Source of the DNA: Clarireedia homoeocarpa
Taxonomy: Eukaryota; Ascomycota; Leotiomycetes; Helotiales; Rutstroemiaceae
Reading direction: 5' to 3'
NCBI GenBank assembly: GCA_001465935.1
Contig: LNKV01000013.1
Coordinates: forward strand, 434,001 to 498,000
DNA length: 64,000 nucleotides
Shown here: in pieces, positions 8,894 to 19,654 of the stretch
How the letters are laid out: every line of letters begins with the position of its first letter
How positions within the stretch are numbered: position 1 is the stretch's first letter
Made by a program: the position numbers and the translations under genes
Notes under the pieces: model-generated
What the model saw: the letters and a program-made list of their open reading frames with translations, nothing else
What the model was told of the DNA's origin: nothing
The model's database searches: none

Positions 8894-11379
8894 ATGACTC
8901 AAGCTACTAGTTCTAGTCGTTTCATCGCTCCTCGGCTATTTAGAACATCTATCAACCGATCTATTCGACAAACGAAGACCAGATACGCTTCTCCACCTCC
9001 ATCTCCATCTCAATCCCTATCCCCACCACGATCCACAGAGACACTACTTGATGAGAAATGGCTCGACAAAATGTCACTTGTTATGATCAACTATAGAATA
9101 GAGAAGTTGCTTGCATTTTTATCACGATGGGTAAAATACCCTATATACTACGGGTTAAGTTATTTATTCTGGAAAGCCTCCCATGGATTATGCGAAATGG
9201 TTGAATCTCCTTCACCATGGATAAAACTCGCGGGAATCGCTCTAACCCTTGGACCGATTATTATTTGGCTTTATATAGGCCCTTTTAAAATGTCGGAACT
9301 GCATCTATCTCCGTCGCCATCAATGAGACGACTCGCCACAAGAGCTTTCATCTTTGGGCCTTTCAGTATTTCATTTTTTTGCAGCGGTCCTTATAGGACG
9401 AGAAAATATTTCTGCATATCCAAAGTATCCACCACGCATCATCAAAGATGTAGAGAAAAACCGCATGCTCGAATCTGCCAACAAGTCTATTTCTAAAGAG
9501 AGCTTTAGATCATATCAATACGAAGATTTGCCACAGGGATACATTCGCTTGGTCCATATCAAGCCTGGGAAACCCGAAGACCCGCTTGAGTTGGAGTTGA
9601 ACAGTATTAGATTTCGCCCTTTCTGGCGTTTCGGTTTCAATCTCCTAAAGTATGTGCCCCGGTATGAGGCTTTGTCATATACCTGGGATGACAATGGAAA
9701 GAAATTGTATGTCATCTCTTTATGGTTTAGTTTCATCGCTCGCAGTCTCAACAACAGATATCTCGAGTTGTTAGTTGTCGGGCCTCACATCGAAGTAAAA
9801 TCGAAAAAATGTCTGGCCAGTGCTGAGACGATTAAGATGAAAGTCTGAGAGAACAAGCGTGACTATTGGATATCACAGACCAGTGATAGTAAATGGCCAG
9901 TCATTTTATATCATACCTAACCTTCATTCTGCGCTTCATGCTATTCGACATAACGACGGTAACGCTTTCTCCTTACCATTTTGGATTGACGCAATCTGCA
10001 TTGATCAAGACGATGAAGTGGAAAAAGAGCAACAGCTCAAAATCATGCATCTAATTTACAAAAACGCTACCAATGTGCGCATATGGCTCGGCAGTGACGA
10101 CCAGTCTGTTGATGTTCGTGCTGCGTCAACACTAATATCTCACTGTCTTACAAAGTTTGAACAAGTGCGCGGACGGAGTAATGCAAAGCTTGAGAGCGAC
10201 TGGGATTTTGCGCATGCCCCTTCATTGATTGCATTCATCAAGCGAGCTATATTTAGGCTTAAAGCACTCATGCAGGGAATAGAAACTGATTTTGAGAAAA
10301 TTGACTGGCACACTGCGCCTGAAGACAGCTCCGGTTGGAAAGCAATCAAAAATATCCTCACTGGATCCTATTTCACTAGATCTTGGATCATCCAGGAAAT
10401 GGTACTCGCTTCCAACCGATCGATATTTGTAGGCGATTGCAACGTAACTGATATCTTTCACTTTGTTGAACTACTTTACGCAAATCCTAAAATCGAGGAA
10501 CAACTTCCTGTCGAATGCCGTATCGAACCGGAGGTTACATCGCGAATCCACCATCTGATCAGGAATATTGTAACATATAGTGCTGTTAGGGATCTTGGAA
10601 AGCTGTTAGCTGACTTTAGAGGGAAATGTTCCACAAAGCCACACGACCAGGTGTACAGTCTATTAGGATTAGTAGCGATGAAGAATGCTAGCCTTGATGA
10701 GGAGGAGCGGTTTCCAGAAGTCAAGTACGAACAATCGATTCAGAAACTGTGCACTGATACGACAAGATACATAGTGACGCGAAATGATAATCTTGACGTT
10801 CTCCGAATGCTCAACACACATGCGAAGCCGACAAGTGAAAAAACCTGGCCGTCGTGGGTTCCGGATTTCACGTCCCCCCTACCAGGGTTAGGAGAGGCGA
10901 AAAGTTCCAAATGGATGTTACCACCTAGGCATTTATTGCGGACCGAGTTACCTCGAGAGAAGACGGATATCCGTATTGAAGATGATAAGTTACTGGTGCA
11001 TGGACATGTGCTGAGCGAAATCCGGGAGCGGATCGAAGTACTAGAGGTAAAGAGCAGCAGGCGGCGCAACGCCGACGAGGCACGACTGAGCGCTGTTTCC
11101 CCCCCGGAATTCCGGCCTATGAGCGTGTGGCGCGATAGTGAAGGGCGCAAGGTGCGTGGCGTGAAGGGGATGGCGAAGGGGGATTTGGTGGTCATGGTAC
11201 CGCGCTCGGAGAGTCCGCTGATTTTGAGGCGGCGGAAGGATGGCGCGCGAGCGGGGAAACGCACCGAGAGTGCGTGGCCCGAGTACCATATCGTGGGCAC
11301 GGCTTATATGCCCGGTATCAATTTTGATCGCCTTGCGACGGAAATCGTGTGGGATTTCCAGAAGATGGCTATAGTCTGA
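8894..11379 (+). CDS. HET-domain protein with membrane-spanning N-terminus (apparent frameshift)
   Basis: Heterokaryon-incompatibility family member. From the ATG at 8894 the frame encodes a Ser/Arg-rich N-terminus with no acidic residue in its first 48 positions, then hydrophobic segments at about 80-98 and 110-130. At a T7 run (9374-9380) the sensible frame shifts by one base. After the shift it reads AAVLIGREN, which completes a third membrane segment, and runs into the HET domain: YEALSYTW, an intron from 9707 (GTATGT) to about 9857, then FWIDAICIDQDDEVEKEQQ and VRIWLGS. The second exon continues to a typical C-terminal GTAYMPGIN stretch. Total would be about 777 residues with the shift ignored. 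The acceptor could also be at 9851. The shift may be an assembly error, a missed intron (I found no usable donor) or a real inactivating mutation. Confidence 0.75.
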
Positions 11380-13358
11380 TGGTATATAACCTGGGTGTAC
11401 TGTACTATATAAGCAGACACTATTTAATACTTATGAATAGCTTCATTCAATATTTTGCCTCATCGCCTTTGTTTTGCTAACCATCTTGGCGGGCAAAGAC
11501 GCGGTACAGACTCAGTATTTTATCATTGCAAAGGAAGGACTACTGTGCACGACATCAGAGGCCCTGAATGTGGTATGCAACAGCAATGATGATTGGAGAA
11601 GACGGCATGGCATAAATGAGCTCCCTCCACAAACTCAACTCTGTACCTAGCTAGGTAATGCGCGCTTCCGTCACGAGCTGCACGACCATGGATGAGTAAA
11701 TAGGAAAGGTTATAACCCGGCGACTCAATAAACGAGTCTGATGTGAGAGAAGATTCATGGTCCAAGCAGCAATTAAACGGCTGCCAATCTCGCAGAACTT
11801 TCCTCGAGATCCACCGGAATAATTCAGGACCGTCTCTCTATTTCACCAAAGCACTTCGTACAAGGACCTATTTTGTGTTGCGTGAAGAGACTTCTCCAAC
11901 CTTTCCCCATCCATCAAGTACCGCCGACCGGCAATGAGACCTCCATCAAGCTGTCAAGCAACGAGCAAACGGTCAGGCGGCTGGGCGGTCGGCCCTCTCA
12001 ATGTCCATCTCCACCCTATCCACCCCGGCCCCGGCAACATCTCGCTTTGACTTTATTGAATTTTGATGTCGCATGTCACACTTAATACACGAAGTCGTTA
12101 ACTTACACACGCACATATTACACACGTCCATATTACACACGTACATATTACACACTTTAATATTACATACTAAGTTAGTCCCTAGCAAGCTTAGTAATTA
12201 GTCTTCTCACGTGTCTCGCTGTCATGTCCGTCCAGTGCTTTGCGGGAGCACACACAGGTCAAAGTTCGGAGGAAAAGAAAGAAAGAGTGTCCACCGTAAT
12301 TTCCCATTTCCCGTGTTTACCGAACGAATCGCTGCGGGTTTCCCGTCTCTTTCCTCTGCCTCTGATTCGATGATGTAGCTTTGCGGCCTTTTTATGGGAT
12401 GCTGATTGAAGGCTTGAGCTCAAGGAAAAGGAAGAAACTGAATCGGGGGGAGCATACGAGTACTTCCTTCGTACGGGAGTAAGCTTGAGCGTAAGGACAT
12501 ACTCATCATCCTCCTCCTTCGTGCCTCCTAATTCCATGTTCCTCCGCTATGGCAGGTCCCCTTCCCCCCCCCCAAATCAAACCAGTTTCTAAGGAAGCAC
12601 GTCCAGACCCTTTCTAGGAAGCATGTCCAGACCCCTTCAGGGTTCCTTCTTCCAGTACCCAGTACCCAGTACGTGCTTTGTAGAATGTATCAAATATCAA
12701 ACCTTTTATTCCGTAACTTAGCCTCCTTTGGCCTCTGCTACTGTAGTAATATAGACATCGGTGTGTGTATTAACGGTGCCAGCTGTTTCTTCGCCGTCTA
12801 TCGTTCATCCCAACCTTCTTCCCTTCGGACTTGTTTTGTTTTGTTTTCTCTGGATTTGTTTATCAATTAATCCAAGCAATCCAAGCAATCCAAGCAATCC
12901 ACTTTCCAGATTTCCATGTGCTGAAAGTTGATTTGAAGCTACACTCTTTCTCCCTTTCGTCTTTAGACATATACATACATTCTTTCACTCATTGCGATCG
13001 CGAGAGCAGCACTTCACATTCATTTGATAGGGACGATAGGGACGATAGGGTTCGCCGGAATACGACACTCACACTCGTTTGTGTTCGCGGAATATCTTGA
13101 ATTGGACTTCAAGTAATCAAACAAGCAAAAGCAGAAGGAACCCAGCGGGACAAAGTTGGACCTCGTACCACTCATTCACATTCGACTCCTCACATTCGAT
13201 CACTACTGTAACAACCCTTTCCGGGATACCGCTCATTCATTTCAAGAGACTCCAAGTTCTCACTTTCACCCGCATGACCAAATCCTAGCCCAATCGTCGA
13301 CCCTCCTTATTACTTACCACGAACCTTCATACTTCGCACTGGTCCTAAATCCTGCAAG
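11380..13358. other. Spacer and long leader before the small membrane-protein gene
   Basis: About 2 kb without a supported gene. A minus-strand ATG frame (12259-12537, 92 residues) has no recognisable domain. The last 650 bp are pyrimidine-rich with short direct repeats (AATCCAAGC near 12872, GGGACGATA near 13030), as expected of a long fungal promoter/5' UTR for the gene at 13359. A 15-bp tandem repeat lies at 12105-12164. Confidence 0.5.
12105..12164. repeat. 15-bp tandem repeat, four copies
   Basis: Four adjacent units of the form ACACACGNNCATATT, the last diverged. This is a noncoding minisatellite between the HET gene and the next gene. Confidence 0.8.
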
Positions 13359-13924
13359 ATGGGAGGCAAACCGCGTAACTTCGGCGCCCGCGAGCACCGT
13401 CCTTCACCTCTTAAGCAAGAGGTTTCCCAACGACCCGTTTCTATTATCACAGCGCAATCGCCCGGTATGGGACTAGTACGGGATCCTCAATTCTGGAAAC
13501 GCTTTTCGACCGCCGTGCATATGTCGGAGGAGAACCTGAAGGAGCTGGAAGCCGGTCTTGCAGGGGCTGAAGAGGGAAATAGGAGGAGCGATACGGTTGG
13601 GAGTGGGAGTAGAGACAGTGTAGCGTCTGGGGTGGGGAAGAAAGCAAAGAAAGAGAAGAAGGAGAAGATTTATGGTTATGATGGGTATGTTGTGCTTATC
13701 TCCTTACCTTTTCTTCGGCGATATGAAAATCGGGGAATGAACGCAGTGACATAGAACGAGAAGAGCATAACTAACACACTCAAAGCGAAGATTGGCTAGA
13801 ACAACAATACCGCGAAAAGCGCCGCTGTCGAGCCATCTGCATAGGCGTCACACTCCTCGTCGCAATACTCGTCGCAGCAGCCGTAGTGATTGTCCTATAT
13901 TTTACTGGGAGGATAAAATTCTAG
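13359..13924 (+). CDS. Small single-pass membrane protein, conserved-looking, unknown function
   Basis: Two exons, 13359-13684 and 13786-13924, with a 101-nt intron (GTATGT donor, ACTAAC branch, AAAG acceptor), encode 154 residues. The N-terminal half is hydrophilic: MGGKPRNFGAREHRPSP, then GMGLVRDPQFWKRFSTAVH, then a Lys-rich KKAKKEKKEK stretch. After the intron, EDWLEQQYREKRRCR leads into one hydrophobic helix (about 130-148, ICIGVTLLVAILVAAAVVIV) and a short YFTGRIKF tail. That layout suggests a tail-anchored or type II membrane protein. I recall similar proteins in other Pezizomycotina, but no named family. The splice joins a frame that otherwise stops, and the resulting membrane helix supports the model. 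Confidence 0.75.
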
Positions 13925-16900
13925 CGACCGAGGTACGAACGCATAATGAACGAATGATATGATATGAATATAGAGAAAGAGATAAAGAGGGAAATGGTGG
14001 CCGACAAACAACCAAAAACTCACGATTCCACTACGATTACCTAGACTATTATGGCGTTTTTCTATTTTCCGTTCTTCTTCTGGTGGAGGGGATAGGGTTC
14101 AATTCGATTCGGTCGCTACTTTATTGTAGCTTAGGCGCAGAGAGATGCTGCTGTCTTTTTTTTTTCTCAATATGGAGTATGGTGGTGGAAGGGGAAGAGA
14201 AGAGTGTTTTTATGTGGGATTACTTCGTACCTTTACTTACATACGAAACTGGCTGGGCATAGAAAGGACGGATAATGGTTTACTGAAATAAATATGGGTA
14301 TAAGTATGATATGATACATGATAAAGGATGCTTGTTGCTAGGACTTGCTTAGGTATGGGAGGTGGGGGAGAAAAAGGAAGAGCGAAACGGAAGGGGGGGG
14401 GGTATGTATGAGTGTGAGAGAGGCGGAAGAAGAAAACTAAATAAACAAAAAACACCAGACAAACACAAATCGAATAGGAAAAACATTTACAAAAGAGAAT
14501 TTCCAGTGTTGGCACATCTTTTCTCGATGGAGTATGGTTGTGAAGTAAGTCTAAACGATAGGTAATGAGCTTGGGGGGGGGGGGGGGGGGGTGAGGATGA
14601 CTCTTGTATGAATGCTATTGGCATCTGGTTTCTATCATGCTGGGTTGGATAGAATGACAGCAGTCTGTGTTCCAGGTGAGAAGTAGATGAGGGGTTGGTT
14701 TACCTCTAATGAACAATGGCAGTCCCGTTCGTCCTCAGCAGAATGAGCACGGGGGGTTGAAGTGATTATGTTTTGGTGCTAAAGGAGAGAGATGTTTTGA
14801 TAGACTGTATGTAGGTCAGGGTTCATTCCTGCATATGGATACATACCAGTAGAAGCAAGAGTGGCACACCTTTTCTTTAATCAGAGTAACTACAGCAAGT
14901 GACTTTGCCACTCTGCTGGCGATCGGAAGAAGAAGATGTTGCAGCGATTCCAACCATCAATCAAGGCTCTTCGAGTGGGCGTAATGTACGATGAGGGAAT
15001 CGTGTTTGCTGTCCCTCTCTCTCCTTGTACCGTATGCCGTTATCCGAAGGAACGCCAGTACAGTATTGGTGCACTGGCGTTGCGTACAATGAATGACCTA
15101 GGAGTACATCCCCCCTCTCACGAAATATCGGTGAACTGTTGATGCTATCGACGGTTAACATACCTACTGTAGTGACTTCGTACTTGGTGGAGACGAGCCA
15201 GATACTGTTACTTTACGGCTCCGTGTTTACATGAGAAACTGGAGACGAGTCGGCTCGACTCGATAGAAAAGAGCGGTCAAACAGTAAAGCAACTCGGTGC
15301 ATGCTGAGGACGGACCGGATACAGTACTCGTCGAACATCTCGTCTCGTCGTGTTGAAAGCTGCGTGAAAGGTAATGGGGCCGAATGTGGGGAAAAGTTAT
15401 CCGTTGAAGTGGAAATGGAAGGCAGAAGAACACGTCCGCAATGTCTCAAGCGATATCGAAACGACCATGCAAGCCAGGGTCCACGCCGAGTGAGTGAACG
15501 AGCGACTAAACAGCGTGTTCAGTGCAGTCAATAAGTTAAGTTACGGGAAGAACTACCAAAGTATTTGCAAACTCGAAGCTGAACATGTGAAGTTGATGTT
15601 CGTCGGTAATGTTCTGGGCCTCTTTTATGTTACACTGCTACTCTCGAGGCGTTGCATTCCGGGAGGAGATTCAAGAATCGATACTCAAAATTCATCAAGG
15701 AACCCACCCAACCCACGTGATGAAGCCATACATTTCATGCACGACTTCAGAAGAAGCGCCGAAACCTCACCTCGTTCCCGAGTCTTGATTCGTGGGCTCT
15801 TCATGCATGTCTCATCTTGAGATGCGATATGCAACAAAAACAACTCTCTCGATTATCGATTTTTACCCAGATACCGTGTGATTTTCAATAGTATCACGTG
15901 TGGATATGTATTGAGGTTGCATCTGGTCAGCTTCTTATCTGAATCTTGCTTGTTTGGTCTCGGGATGCCCTACTCTGGTAGACTTTGCCCTGCCGGTAGA
16001 AGTATTTGGAGGAGATTAAAGCTTGGATTTGGGCGCCGTTGAGCTTACTCAGGCTGGATGTCCCTGAAGAACAGACATGGATTTTCCCGTCGAGGAAACC
16101 CCCACGTGGGAATATTGCTTGGTGGTTTGAGAGCTTGGGCGTTTGATAGCAGCTTTTGAGTATGACAAGTATAATTTCAACCCGTGTCCGTCCTGAAATG
16201 GCGCTATTTGCTTTTGTTGGCGTTTGGTGGAAATAGCACTCTCGACATATTGACGGCTTCAGTGAAGGTGGGTGGTGTGAGAGATCGGGAGAATACCTGG
16301 CTAAGCGCAGAGAACCCTGATACGAGATACGAATATCTGGCGGGTTCTAGGCAAGGTAGCTTATCTTCGACCTCCAAACTGTTAATATCCGCATACTGGT
16401 GCATCTTCTAAATAGTGAAGCAATAGTTGCGGCTGAGAGTACGACGTGAGCATAACATCCCAGAAAATCTCTTCTTGGGTGTAGTGTGTGGTAGAGTTGT
16501 ATATGAGAATAACCTCAACTGTGGGTGGGGTTATCCGTTAGACTTCCATGCAAACCCCCCTTTTTGGTCTTGACGACTTGGACAGAGCTGCAGGGAAAAG
16601 GTAAACCAGTCTTAGACTCATGCTCTAGACAACTGCTCGCAGTAAATTGTAGCCGGTTCACTCCTAGTGATATACACTTTCTCACACGAGGGGTATGAAA
16701 TGCGGGCTTCCCCGTGTTGATCGTGCTGTTCTGAGGCCAAGAATGTCCATGAATACGGAAACACTTTTCAGCTCTACCATAGAAAGCACACCACGATTAA
16801 TGCTCGGACAAACGAATGGCAGACCGAGATTGAAGTATGTTGCCACAACATGATTTTCATGCGCAATCGTGGGTAGTAAATGTAACAACAAAACTTCGAC

Positions 16901-17493
16901 GTCCTCTCGTGCAGGACCGACTTTCGAAAAGGACGAATGACGAAAGTCGAAAATAGCTTAACAGTCCGGATCCCAGTAAAAACTTGAGAAACTCAAGCCA
17001 CCACTTTCCATTTCAACAAATCCAGCCCAACATGGCCCCTCGACCGTCGACTTTTTCGCCCGTCAACATTTTGGACAGTGCCCGGTAGCTCGAACGCTTG
17101 AGCCATATCAGAATTATATATATCTTTGGCTTTGGAACTCCTCCCTCCCCTTTTTGAAAAGCCAAACGTCGTTCTTCATCCCATCTTTTCCTGTGTATAC
17201 GTGAAAGAGTGTTGTATAGAAACAGGTATCCCCTGTATCTGTACGCATACCTAAGCTCCCCAGTAAGTAGAGCTACTTCCTCCCCTAGCCAATAAGGATT
17301 CATTCCCCTTTGCCCCTCCAAAGTTTCCCTGCTTGCGGCCAAATTCACGTCGATCACTCTTGACAACAACAACGGCTAACAACTGCTTCTTGTCTCCCCC
17401 TCACTAGGGAGCATAGACGTTTTTCCCTCAACACTTTACAACAAACCTGCTTCACTTCACGAAGCCTCGAAAGGCAGAAAACAATAACACATC
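13925..17493. other. 3.5-kb spacer with a G19 tract
   Basis: No gene is supported. Short open frames at 14936-15142, 15494-15820 and 17013-17372 (minus) have no recognisable domain and mostly lack a proper ATG. A long G tract lies at 14573-14591. The last ~120 bp are CT-rich with CAACACTTTACAAC-type sequence, probably the promoter/5' UTR of the UGP1 gene. Confidence 0.5.
14573..14591 (+). repeat. Poly-G tract, 19 G
   Basis: An uninterrupted run of 19 G, with another G8 run about 180 bp upstream. Such tracts can form quadruplexes and are prone to length error in sequencing. Confidence 0.85.
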
Positions 17494-19654
17494 ATGGCAT
17501 CTACATTGAAGAGCGCCCTTCCTTCCCACCTCAAGCCCTCGAGCTTATCACCAAATGGCGACCCCGCTGAGTTCGCCCGCAAGCACCATGGCAAGACACA
17601 ATCACACATGGTGAGTTACTTTTCACCGTTTTACTAGATCAACATTCACTCTCAATGGCGGTGTTTGGGCATCTGCAGGAATGTCATCTCCACTTTTGAA
17701 GTTCAGCAAACTTCAAGAAGTATGGTGGGATGAACTTTGAAGGCCAAAGGTACAGCTTAGTAGTAGCCGTTCACACAAGGCCTTCTCGACCTCTGCCATC
17801 GAAACAAACCTATCGCAGAAATCCAAATGGACAACCGCCAGCGGGGTTTACTTCTTCATGGTGTTTGCACCCATCACGGAAACATTTCTCGTCAGGAAGA
17901 AGAATCACATCATGATACAGCTGGAATGGGGTTTCACTCCAGACTAGATTTCGATATCACACAAAGTTCCGCGGATCAACACCCCACATTCTCACCTGTG
18001 CCAGAGCTTGAAGAGTTCACAAAAGTGTCTACTCCGGAGATAGACCAGTTACTTCGTTTGCGCAAGCTAACAGTTCATTCACAGGCTTTCGAGAACACCT
18101 CCACATCCGTCGCTGCAAGCCAAATGCGAAATGCTCTCAACGGCCTCGCAGACACCGTCTCCGATCCGGAGCAGAAGAAGGTATGATCGAAGACTTCTTG
18201 CACGGTGCTTCACATTCGCTGATAATCATTAGCTCTTCGAGACAGAAATGGACAACTTCTTTGCTCTTTTCCGCAGATACTTGAACGATAAGGCAAAGGG
18301 CAACCAACTGTGAGAAAGCACTACAATGCCTGGTGATATGAGGAAATGACTGACACATACCAGTGATTGGGATCGTATTGCCCCACCCGCACAAAACCAA
18401 GTCGTCGACTACAACGAGCTGGCAAACTCCGAGTCTGTGAGCTTCCTGAACAAGTTGGCTGTCCTCAAGCTCAACGGTGGTCTTGGTACCTCCATGGGTT
18501 GCGTTGGTCCTAAATCAGTTATTGAAGTCCGTGATGGAATGTCTTTCCTCGATCTCTCCGTCCGACAAATCGAATACCTCAACCGCACATACAGCGTCAA
18601 CGTTCCTTTCGTGTTGATGAACTCCTTCAACACAGACGATGACACCCAAAACATCATTAAGAAATACGAGGGTCACAACATTGACATCCTCACATTCAAC
18701 CAATCCCGATACCCAAGAATCTTGAAAGACTCTCTCCTTCCCGCACCAAAGTCATTCGACTCTCCAATCTCCGACTGGTACCCACCCGGACATGGAGATG
18801 TCTTTGAATCTTTGTACAACTCTGGCATCCTTGATACTCTCATCAAGAGAGGTGTTGAGATTGTCTTCCTTTCCAACGTTGACAACTTGGGTGCTGTCGT
18901 TGATCTCCGAATCTTGCAACACATGGTTGAGACCAAGTCTGAATACATCATGGAGTTGACCGACAAGACCAAGGCTGATGTTAAGGGTGGTACTATCATC
19001 GATTACGAAGGATCCGTCCGTCTTCTCGAAATTGCTCAGGTACCAAAGGAGCACACAAACGAGTTCAAGTCCATCAAGAAATTCAAGTACTTCAACACCA
19101 ACAACATTTGGTTGAACTTGAATGCTGTGAAGCGTATTGTTGAGAACAACGAGCTCGAGATGGAGATTATTCCAAACAACAAGTCTATCCCTGCTGACAA
19201 GAAGGGTGAATCTGATGTTTCCATCGTCCAGCTCGAAACTGCTGTCGGAGCTGCTATCCGCCATTTCAAGAACGCCCACGGTGTTAACGTACCACGTAGA
19301 CGTTTCTTGCCAGTCAAGACCTGCTCTGATTTGATGCTCGTCAAGTCTGACTTGTACTCTCTCAAGCACGGTCAACTCCAGATTGACCCCAACCGTTTCG
19401 GCCCAGCTCCTTTGATCAAGCTCGGCAACGACTTCAAGAAGGTTTCCGACTTCCAAAAGAGAATCCCAAGCATTCCTAAGATCATCGAACTTGACCATTT
19501 GACAATCACTGGTGGTGTCAACCTTGGCCGAGGTGTCACCTTCAAGGGTACTGTTATTATTGTAGCGACTGAGGGTAGCACCATCGATATTCCTCCGGGA
19601 TCTATCTTGGAAAACGTGGTTGTCCAAGGTTCTTTGAGACTTCTGGAGCATTAG
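17494..19654 (+). CDS. UGP1: UTP-glucose-1-phosphate uridylyltransferase
   Basis: Makes UDP-glucose and pyrophosphate from UTP and glucose-1-phosphate. UDP-glucose feeds wall beta-glucan, glycogen, trehalose and glycosylation; the enzyme is cytosolic. Four exons: 17494-17610, 18085-18180, 18233-18309, 18364-19654. Introns are 474, 52 and 54 nt with GTGAGT, GTATGA and GTGAGA donors. They give 526 residues, normal for the fungal enzyme. The first exon is MASTLKSALPSHLKP, and AFENTSTSVAASQMRNAL opens exon 2. The nucleotide-binding loop LNGGLGTSMGCVGPKS is near 133-148, followed by FVLMNSFNTDDDT and FNQSRYPRI. A C-terminal left-handed beta-helix ends in IPPGSILENVVVQGSLRLLEH-like repeats (first 20 residues shown in part). 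Strong codon bias, with C-ending codons, suggests high expression. Confidence 0.96.

Noticed and set aside
9366..9384. Intron as the explanation of the HET frame break
   Set aside because: The only donor in the right phase near the good TTTTTTTGCAG acceptor would give a 19-nt intron, which is too short for the spliceosome.
17013..17372. Minus-strand frame of 119 codons upstream of UGP1
   Set aside because: It lacks a proper ATG at its start, has no recognisable domain and overlaps the likely UGP1 promoter and leader.
18752..19651. Long minus-strand open frame of 299 codons
   Set aside because: It is the exact antisense of UGP1 exon 4. Strong codon bias in the sense gene removes stops on the opposite strand. 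It has no domain and no promoter.
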